Assembly: GCA_021106755.1 (NCBI GenBank)
Contig: JAIOTM010000299.1
Location: 1-5,128, forward strand
From: Candidatus Cloacimonadota bacterium
GTDB taxonomy: Bacteria; Cloacimonadota; Cloacimonadia; Cloacimonadales; JAIOQZ01
Length of the DNA: 5,128 bases
Direction: 5' to 3'
Below, piece after piece: positions 1-5,128 of the stretch. Under the pieces are notes generated by a model. It was not told the DNA's origin. It saw only the letters and a program-made list of their open reading frames with translations, and made no database searches. The position numbers and the translations under genes are program-made. Position 1 is the first letter of the stretch. Each line of letters opens with the position of its first letter.

Positions 1-1257
1 TAATTCCAGAGTAATCGCACCAACACAGGCTATAGGATTTATCAAAGCCATAACAATTATTGCTCCCACAGACCCAAGCAAAGAAACAGACCATGGAATA
101 TTTATTTTAGGTCTGTAAGAGGGATCTCCGGTCAGCTTCTCTATCGCGGCACTGAAATTAATAAGAACATAAAGCGTAAGAAACAGAATTGTCACAAATT
201 GGGCAACAGCGTTTAATCCACCTAAAACGACTGCGATAAGAGCAATTCCACCACTTACCCAGGTAGCAATCGTAGGTTGACCTGTTTTTGAAAGCTTAGC
301 CAGAAATTTCGGAGCAAGTCCGTCGATTGCCAATGATTGCAACACTCTTGGACCACCCAGCACACTCCCAAAAGCGGAAGATAAAATAGCTCCGAATATT
401 CCGGGAACAATCAGCCAGAAGCCGAGGATAGCAATCATGCTCCATGTTACTACGCCTTTTGATGCTAAATCATCAAAGCTGATTTTTGAACTTACGGATA
501 TCAGAACCGGAACAATTAAATACAAAAGGATACCAGTGGCAACGGCAAGCATTGTTCCTTTAGGTATAGACTTACGAGGATTTCTCAAATCACCGCTCAT
601 TCCTATTCCTGCAGTAAATCCTGTTACCGCGGGAAAGAAAACAGCAAAAACATACCAGAATCCCTGAGGAGCGGTTCGATAGGTAGCTACCATTTCCGGT
701 GTTCTCAAACCATTTGTAAAAACCCCAATCAGCAAGGCTATGATAGACAATCCAACAGCAATCATGATTGGTATCTGTAATTTAAGAACCAGCGAAGCAC
801 TTTTCCCGAAAACGAAAGTTATTAATACTATAATGATAGCGGCTATTATCTGTATCATTTTTACCGAGATTTCCCCGGGAAGAAACATCCCAATAGCTTC
901 AGCTAAACCAAAACTGTAAAAGGTTATGCTGAGAGTCCTGCAAAGAAACAACGGAATTCCAATCGCGCCACCCAATTCCAGACCCAAACTACGAGAAATC
1001 ATATAGTATTCACCACCGACGCCAACTCTCATATTTGTCGCGATAGCTGAAGCACTCAGAGCTGTAATCACAGTTATAGAACCTGCCAATAGAACGATAA
1101 ACAGCGTTAATCCTAAACCTACATTCCCTAAAACCCAGCCAAAACGCAGATACATTATTAAACCCAGAATCGTTAGAACACTCGGTGTATAAACACCAAG
1201 GAATGTCCCGAATTTTACAGCACCCGTAGTTTTATCCAATATTATCTCGCTTTCCAT
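1..1257 (-). CDS. Cation-chloride cotransporter (SLC12-like) membrane protein, 3' end missing
   Basis: This is the N-terminal 419 residues of an APC-superfamily carrier that resembles eukaryotic Na-K-Cl and K-Cl cotransporters more than ordinary amino-acid permeases; it runs off the left edge without a stop. Seen: TM1 with GTFLGVY at 17-23 and an unwound ILGLI at 30-34; SASAIATN at 68-75 followed by GVGGEYYMISRSLG (79-92); TM3 with FYSFGLAE (113-120); TM6 with FFPAVTG (207-213) then GMSGDL (219-224) and IPKGT (231-235); TM8 with AILSS (290-294) then GGPRVLQ (301-307); TM10 with YVLINFS (363-369); and a following RP..W segment (382-389). These match SLC12 landmarks in order. About ten or more membrane helices are present; the family's cytoplasmic C-terminal domain, if any, lies outside. 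Inferred role: coupled import or export of K+ and/or Na+ with Cl-, for ion or volume balance; the substrate is not proven. The ATG at 1257 is the first possible because an in-frame stop lies at 1261-1263. No Shine-Dalgarno sequence precedes it. Family call is firm; ion specificity is open. Confidence 0.88.
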   Translation of the reverse strand, partial: MESEIILDKTTGAVKFGTFLGVYTPSVLTILGLIMYLRFGWVLGNVGLGLTLFIVLLAGSITVITALSASAIATNMRVGVGGEYYMISRSLGLELGGAIGIPLFLCRTLSITFYSFGLAEAIGMFLPGEISVKMIQIIAAIIIVLITFVFGKSASLVLKLQIPIMIAVGLSIIALLIGVFTNGLRTPEMVATYRTAPQGFWYVFAVFFPAVTGFTAGIGMSGDLRNPRKSIPKGTMLAVATGILLYLIVPVLISVSSKISFDDLASKGVVTWSMIAILGFWLIVPGIFGAILSSAFGSVLGGPRVLQSLAIDGLAPKFLAKLSKTGQPTIATWVSGGIALIAVVLGGLNAVAQFVTILFLTLYVLINFSAAIEKLTGDPSYRPKINIPWSVSLLGSVGAIIVMALINPIACVGAITLEL

Positions 1258-1323
1258 TGTTTAGTTTTATTTCAAGCTGAGAGGTTAATACAAAATGTCA
1301 AGCAGAAAGTAAGCGAGTATTAC

Positions 1324-1349
1324 CTATGTGACGTATTTGCCGCACATAG
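1324..1349 (-). promoter_or_regulatory. Inverted repeat in the leader of the cotransporter gene
   Basis: CTATGTG (1324-1330) and CACATAG (1343-1349) are perfect 7-base inverted arms around a 12-base centre. Two more C/G pairs can form inside if one A (1331) is bulged, leaving a 7-base loop. It lies 67-92 bases upstream of the cotransporter ATG on the minus strand, so it could be an operator for a dimeric regulator or an RNA hairpin in the 5' leader. There is no T-run after it on either strand, so it is not a typical intrinsic terminator. A 7-base repeat can occur by chance; the function is inference. Confidence 0.3.
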
Positions 1350-1399
1350 CTGTTCAAACCATCTGCCATCGGTATATAGGAGCAATAACAAAGCAATAT

Positions 1400-1418
1400 G
1401 TCGATTCTTGAAACCGAC
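1400..1418 (-). terminator. Possible weak terminator hairpin after the EamA transporter gene
   Basis: Read on the minus strand, GTCGGTT (1418-1412) pairs with AATCGAC (1406-1400) around a 5-base loop, giving a 7-bp stem with one G-U pair. On the plus strand the same position would be an A-C mismatch, so the fold favours minus-strand RNA. It starts 32 bases past the stop codon of the EamA gene. The bases that follow (ATATTGCTTTGTTATTG) are only moderately T-rich, with no clean T-tract, so termination here would be weak. It may instead stabilise the 3' end of the message or be chance. Confidence 0.28.
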
Positions 1419-1450
1419 TCCTTTACAACAGGGATTTTCTGGTTATGGAA

Positions 1451-2314
1451 TTATGTTTGCTTCACGACAGAATTCGTCTTGTAATACTTGTTTATAAGCA
1501 ACGAAGCAATAATAATGAACGTACCTATCGCAAGCCTTATATAGTCAGAGCTTTCATGAAAAAACACGATTGAGCAAATAACCGCGAGAGGAATTTTCAA
1601 ATTGTTCATTACCGCGACCGCCCCTAAATTTGTGTATTTTACTCCAACATTCCATAGAAAAAAACAAATCCCTGAGGGCAAAATACCTAAATACAATAAG
1701 GTCAGCCATTGTTTAGTGCTGATACTTATCTGAGCATAATCAACTGTTATCAGGCTTGCCAGACCAGTAATAAATAATGCTCCCGCGTATAGGATGAAAT
1801 ACACATTTTTATCATCTGTTTTTGAATTCCGCGTAACGCGTTTATAGAATACCTGCCCTGCCGCAAAACTGATATTTGATAATTGAATGATGAAAAATCC
1901 AGTAAGAAAACTGCTGTCACCTATGTTTGAATATACTATTACAGATGTTCCAATAACTGCCAACGCGGCATTAAGCTGAAATTTCAAGTTAAGGCACTTC
2001 TTCAAAATATCATTCAGAATTGTTATGTATATCGGAGTAAATATCGTAAACAAAGCAACTTGATGAGCTTCCAGAAATTGGAAGGCTTTGATATAAGATA
2101 TGTACATTAAGCCAAACTGAATCAATCCAATAAAAAACAAAGTGCTTGCTTTTTTAAAACTGATATTTCTATATCTGAAAAGAGGAAGAAAAATTATTGT
2201 CGATATACTCATTCTGATAAAAGCTACTAAATTTGAATCAATGCCAGTCAGGTTGCCCTTTATCAGCCCAAATGAAAACGCCCAGACAAACGAAACAATA
2301 AATAATAAAACCAT
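1451..2314 (-). CDS. EamA-family (drug/metabolite superfamily) transporter
   Basis: A 287-residue integral membrane protein with the usual DMT plan of two homologous EamA halves, roughly residues 1-130 and 137-277, and about ten predicted helices. Seen in half one: SFVWAFSFGLIK (8-19), an Arg in helix 2 (R34), and a helix-3/4 region with AFQFLEAHQVALF (77-89) and Pro94. In half two: FAAGQVFYKR (150-159), GILPSG (210-215), LWNVGVKYTNLGAVAV (220-235), and NNLKIPLAV (237-245) ending in the typical Glu at 254. Members export or import amino acids, amines, carboxylates or other small metabolites across the inner membrane; the sequence does not show which. The length is normal and both halves are complete. 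The ATG at 2314 is preceded by AGGGAG (2320-2325, 5-base gap) and by an in-frame TAG at 2324-2326, so the start is secure. It is divergent from the polysaccharide genes and upstream of the cotransporter gene, with 193 bases between; joint transcription is possible but not shown. Confidence 0.92.
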   Translation of the reverse strand: MVLLFIVSFVWAFSFGLIKGNLTGIDSNLVAFIRMSISTIIFLPLFRYRNISFKKASTLFFIGLIQFGLMYISYIKAFQFLEAHQVALFTIFTPIYITILNDILKKCLNLKFQLNAALAVIGTSVIVYSNIGDSSFLTGFFIIQLSNISFAAGQVFYKRVTRNSKTDDKNVYFILYAGALFITGLASLITVDYAQISISTKQWLTLLYLGILPSGICFFLWNVGVKYTNLGAVAVMNNLKIPLAVICSIVFFHESSDYIRLAIGTFIIIASLLINKYYKTNSVVKQT

Positions 2315-2623
2315 TACTACTCCCTATATTGATAAAGAGCAGGTAGAAAAATTGTGAATAATGGTCAATGTAAAATAGCTTTATTGTCAAACTTCCTGAT
2401 TGCAGGTGTCATGATGAAAAATTAATTCTATATGCTAAGAGGTTGAAAAAAGTATGATGGGAGAAGCAGAAGAAAAAAGCTTGACGCCAGAAACTTTGTT
2501 AGTTGTATGTAAAACTGAGTAAATTGAACTTAGCCTGTAATGAGAGATTGCTATTGATTTTTGTGAATTGGGTGTGGGCTGAAATACTCACATACAGGTA
2601 TTAAAGTCATCAGGTAAGTTTTA
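2315..2623. other. Divergent intergenic region, no gene or clear promoter seen
   Basis: These 309 bases separate the start codons of the EamA gene (leftward) and the sugar-phosphate transferase gene (rightward), so promoters in both directions are expected. Seen: the EamA ribosome-binding site at 2320-2325; a TTGACA hexamer on the minus strand (2385-2390) and TTGACG on the plus strand (2480-2485), neither with a good -10 box at normal spacing; a purine-rich stretch around 2452-2479; a 22-codon ORF at 2454-2522 preceded by AAGAGG, of doubtful reality; and a weak 6-bp inverted repeat (TGTGGG 2573-2578 with CTCACA 2587-2592, one G-T pair) just before the rightward gene. I see no JUMPstart/ops element of the kind found before some enterobacterial polysaccharide operons. 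Confidence 0.6.
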
Positions 2624-4039
2624 ATGCGCATAGCTAATTACAAGATTGCCTTAGGTTTTATGGATTATGTAACCATCAATTTCGCATACGCTTTGTCGTT
2701 GCGTTTTCGCTATTATCCAAAAATAGACCTTCTTGATATATCTCAGGGGGAAATTTTCCCTGATTTAATCCGTTTCGCCATTATAAGTATCATCGGACTG
2801 TTCCTTTTCGAGCACCGCGAGTTATATAAGCACGATATATTTACCCGGAGAAGAATACACATAGTAAGACTGATTCTGGCAGTATTTCTGGATTTAGCGT
2901 TGCTGACAATAATCAGTTCATACATGATAAAACTTGGTGAGTATAGTCAAAGCCGAATCTTCTTCGTTACGTTTCTTGTAGTCAGCTTCAGCTTATTGCT
3001 GTTGTTGAGATTAGGAATTATTCGCCCGTTTTTCAGATTAAGCGAGAGAAAGGGCTGGATGCGTCGCAGATTAGTTATTTACGGTGCTGGTGGGCGTGGG
3101 CAGGAAGTTTTCAAAAAGATAGTAGAGGGAACTCATTGGCGTTTTTATGGCTTTGTAGATGATAACACGAATTTAACTATGAAGCGGCTGATTGGCTCAA
3201 TTGACGATCTGGAGCAAGCTCAGAAGGATTTGTTGTGCCACGATGTTATCATCGCAATTGATAATATTTCTCATGAACGTATTGTCGAATTAATCGATAG
3301 ATTCCATCTTATTGGTTTGCGTGTGTTGATTATGTCCGATCTTTATGAGATACTGGACCAGATGCAACCGTTAGAAGTAATTGACGACATACCTCTTATC
3401 AATCTGAATTATAACGCTTACGTATTCTATTTTGCTTTTGTAAAACGGATTGTGGATTTAATTCTTGCTACTGTGGGACTGATTGTTTTGTTACCATTCT
3501 TTTTTATACTGGGAATCCTAATCAAACTGGAGTCGCGCGGTCCTGCTATTTTCACTCAGAAGCGTGTTGGAAAGAATGGTAAGCAGTTCAAATTTTACAA
3601 GTTCCGCTCTATGCGGGCGGATGCTTCAGATGATTCTCACAAGCAGTTTATTAAAGAACTGATTCAGGGAAATAATCATGACTCTGTCAAGAAAATGACT
3701 AAGGACCCGCGGATAACGCCCATTGGTCAGTTCATTCGCAGAACCAGCATAGACGAACTGCCGCAATTATTTAATGTTATCTTAGGTAACATGAGTCTCG
3801 TTGGTCCCCGTCCTGTTCCGGTTTATGAATACGAGCAGTACAAAAAATGGCATAAAGTCCGCTTTATGATAAAACCTGGCTGTACAGGTTTCTGGCAGGT
3901 TAAAGGACGAAGCTCTGTTAGTTACGAAGAGATGATTATAATGGACTATTTCTATATTCATAATATGAGTCCATGGTTCGATATAAAATTGCTTCTTCAC
4001 ACAATTCCGGTAATGATTTTCGGACGCGGAGCACATTAG
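2624..4039 (+). CDS. Polyprenyl-phosphate sugar-phosphate transferase (WbaP/WcaJ-type initiating enzyme)
   Basis: A full-length (471 aa) initiating transferase of surface-polysaccharide synthesis. It would transfer a sugar phosphate from a nucleotide sugar to undecaprenyl phosphate at the inner membrane. Seen: four N-terminal helices (about 8-25, 47-63, 80-100, 112-131); a Rossmann-like domain with GAGGRGQ (154-160) and GFVDD (176-180); then the bacterial sugar transferase domain from KRIVDLILA (274-282), a hydrophobic re-entrant segment to about 300, GPAIFTQKRVGKNG (306-319), KFYKFRSM (323-330), the catalytic Asp-Glu pair in SIDELPQ (D377, E378), MSLVGPRP (390-397), GFWQVKGRS (422-430) and a closing FGRGAH. 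Known family: this is the large PGT architecture. The sugar (galactose, glucose or other) cannot be read from sequence. The ATG at 2624 follows an in-frame TAA at 2615-2617; the ribosome site is weak (AGG 9 bases upstream). It is followed after 69 bases by a glycosyltransferase in the same direction, as expected for an operon. The PG[IML]TG motif reads PGCTG (C420), a minor variation. Confidence 0.95.
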   Translation: MRIANYKIALGFMDYVTINFAYALSLRFRYYPKIDLLDISQGEIFPDLIRFAIISIIGLFLFEHRELYKHDIFTRRRIHIVRLILAVFLDLALLTIISSYMIKLGEYSQSRIFFVTFLVVSFSLLLLLRLGIIRPFFRLSERKGWMRRRLVIYGAGGRGQEVFKKIVEGTHWRFYGFVDDNTNLTMKRLIGSIDDLEQAQKDLLCHDVIIAIDNISHERIVELIDRFHLIGLRVLIMSDLYEILDQMQPLEVIDDIPLINLNYNAYVFYFAFVKRIVDLILATVGLIVLLPFFFILGILIKLESRGPAIFTQKRVGKNGKQFKFYKFRSMRADASDDSHKQFIKELIQGNNHDSVKKMTKDPRITPIGQFIRRTSIDELPQLFNVILGNMSLVGPRPVPVYEYEQYKKWHKVRFMIKPGCTGFWQVKGRSSVSYEEMIIMDYFYIHNMSPWFDIKLLLHTIPVMIFGRGAH

Positions 4040-4108
4040 AAAGCGAAATGGAAAAACCACAAGCCAAAATGCCTTGACGAAAATAAGTTGATTTGATTTT
4101 GAGGATAA

Positions 4109-5128
4109 ATGCAGAAAAATGAACAAGTAGATATTCTCTTAGTGCTTCGGACACCGCCACCAGTCGGAGGAGGGGAAATCCGGGCAATGCATGCCAAGAA
4201 ATATTTCAGCGACAAATCTGGTTATCTGGTATTTGATTACTCACTTGGAGCTTCAGATAAATCTTCTCAGGGTAAAGCGACTTTAGCTAATATTAAACGC
4301 GGAATTTTCTGGATTTACAACACTTGTAAATTGATAATGAAGCATCGTCCAAAAGCTATTTATTTTGGACTTGGACAGGACTTTGGATCATTTGCCAGAA
4401 ATTCGGTTGGTGCTCTGTGGGCGAAGTTATTTGGCGTTCGGGTTCTGGCAGAATTAGCCGGAACATCTTTCCTTTTTCTTGAGAATAAGTCCAGTCCACT
4501 GTATCATATCGGATTACTTCTACTACGCCAGGTGGATGATATGCGGCTTTTGTCCCCTCGTATCAGGGACATGTTCCTCCAGTACAAGCTACCAAAGATT
4601 ACAGTTTACGCAAACGGTGTTACTCTACCCCAGAATATTGAGGTTAATCCTGATGTATTCAAGGCGGAAATACTACCATTGTTATACATTGGCACGCTTG
4701 AACAATCAAAAGGTGTGCTTAATCTTGTAGAGGCTTTAGCATTGTGTATTAAAGCCGGGCTGAAAGTTCATTTGAATTTGTTGGGAGAGTGGAGCAATCA
4801 AGAAGATAAGGATACATGCAATAAATGTATTAAGGATAATAATCTGGAAGAGCATCTTACTTTCCATGGTGTTCAAACCGGCGAAAAAAAATGGGAAATA
4901 TTCAAAAACTGTGCTCTTCTTGTTCACCCAACATTCTGGGATGGTGTCCCACTTACAATACTTGAATCTATGGGAATCGGTCTTGGAGTGATTTCTACCC
5001 GCGTAGGCGGTATCCCTGACACGCTGATAGATGGCGAGGGTGGTTACATTCTGGAAAAAAGCGAGCCAACCGCTGTTGTTGAGTGTATTAAGAAGCTGGT
5101 CGAAGACCGCGGGTTGCTGAAAAAATTG
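4109..5128 (+). CDS. GT4-type (GT-B fold) glycosyltransferase, 3' end missing
   Basis: The first 340 residues of a cytoplasmic glycosyltransferase, open to the right edge; the family is usually about 370-400 aa, so perhaps 30-60 residues are missing. It would add a sugar from a nucleotide donor to the lipid-linked chain begun by the upstream transferase. Seen: a glycine-rich acceptor-domain loop GGGE (20-23); ELAGTSF (115-121); ANGV (168-171) at the start of the donor-domain half; YIGTLEQSKGV (193-203); LLGEW (224-228); FHG (252-254); HPTFWDGVPLTILESMG (273-289), the E-x7-E type nucleotide-sugar motif here as D278 and E286; and GGIPD (300-304). Oddities: Thr196 stands where many members have Arg in G-R-L, while Lys201 is kept, and a CxxC (C237, C240) lies in the donor domain. 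Start: ATG 4109 directly follows an in-frame TAA (4106-4108) and has GAGG 4 bases upstream. The 69-base gap before it shows no terminator, so co-transcription is likely. Donor and linkage are unknown. Confidence 0.92.
   Translation, partial: MQKNEQVDILLVLRTPPPVGGGEIRAMHAKKYFSDKSGYLVFDYSLGASDKSSQGKATLANIKRGIFWIYNTCKLIMKHRPKAIYFGLGQDFGSFARNSVGALWAKLFGVRVLAELAGTSFLFLENKSSPLYHIGLLLLRQVDDMRLLSPRIRDMFLQYKLPKITVYANGVTLPQNIEVNPDVFKAEILPLLYIGTLEQSKGVLNLVEALALCIKAGLKVHLNLLGEWSNQEDKDTCNKCIKDNNLEEHLTFHGVQTGEKKWEIFKNCALLVHPTFWDGVPLTILESMGIGLGVISTRVGGIPDTLIDGEGGYILEKSEPTAVVECIKKLVEDRGLLKKL

Noticed and set aside
437..667. Plus-strand ORF of 76 codons
   Set aside because: It lies antisense inside the cotransporter gene, whose protein shows family motifs throughout this stretch.
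1296..1301. Perfect TTGACA -35-like hexamer on the minus strand upstream of the cotransporter gene
   Set aside because: At 16-18 bases downstream the sequence is AGCTTG or a neighbour, which does not resemble a -10 box.
1327..1346. TGTGA...GCACA resembling a CRP/FNR-type operator
   Set aside because: The half-sites are separated by 10 bases rather than the 6 expected for CRP, and the right half is imperfect.
2142..2357. Plus-strand ORF of 71 codons crossing the start of the EamA gene
   Set aside because: It is mostly antisense to the N-terminal half of the EamA protein, with no domain-like pattern of its own.
2385..2390. TTGACA on the minus strand upstream of the EamA gene
   Set aside because: The 16-18 base downstream positions read TGACCA or similar; the closest -10-like sequence (TACATT) is only 12 bases away.
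2743..2925. Minus-strand ORF of 60 codons
   Set aside because: It is antisense within the membrane region of the sugar-phosphate transferase and has no recognisable features.
4048..4077. Nine-codon ORF between the two polysaccharide genes
   Set aside because: It is too short and has no ribosome-binding site; most likely chance.
3782..4187. Two overlapping minus-strand ORFs (3782-4126 and 3936-4187)
   Set aside because: Both are antisense to the conserved C-terminus of the sugar-phosphate transferase and the start of the glycosyltransferase; neither resembles a known protein.
4479..4927. ORFs at 4479-4730 (plus) and 4736-4927 (minus)
   Set aside because: Both lie in other frames of the glycosyltransferase gene, whose reading frame carries clear GT4 motifs across the whole interval.

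Overview
The window comes from a bacterium, moderately AT-rich by eye. It contains an initiating enzyme of the polyprenyl-phosphate polysaccharide pathway, which fits an organism that makes a capsule, O-antigen or exopolysaccharide. Two of the four genes have recognisable Shine-Dalgarno sequences, so canonical ribosome binding is in use. I cannot name the phylum from the sequence. No rRNA, tRNA, CRISPR array, insertion sequence or long repeat is visible.

The left half (1-2314) holds two membrane transporters on the minus strand. A drug/metabolite-superfamily (EamA) carrier lies at 1451-2314. Downstream of it, and running off the left edge, is the first 419 residues of a cation-chloride cotransporter homologue (SLC12-like, APC superfamily). 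The 193 bases between them carry two short inverted repeats. One is a possible weak terminator after the EamA gene and the other lies in the leader of the cotransporter gene. The two genes need not be one operon, and nothing visible links them functionally.

Positions 2315-2623 form a divergent intergenic region with no convincing gene and no clear promoter.

The right half (2624-5128) reads in the plus direction and looks like the start of a surface-polysaccharide locus. A full-length polyprenyl-phosphate sugar-phosphate transferase (WbaP/WcaJ-type architecture, 471 aa) would load the first sugar onto the lipid carrier at the inner membrane. Sixty-nine bases later begins a GT4-type (GT-B fold) glycosyltransferase, cut by the right edge after 340 residues, which would add a later sugar on the cytoplasmic face. 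All four start codons are supported by an in-frame stop a short distance upstream.

I see no clearly novel system. The points most worth checking are the mixed ion-site signature of the bacterial SLC12 homologue, the two inverted repeats at 1324-1418, and whether a polysaccharide cluster continues to the right.
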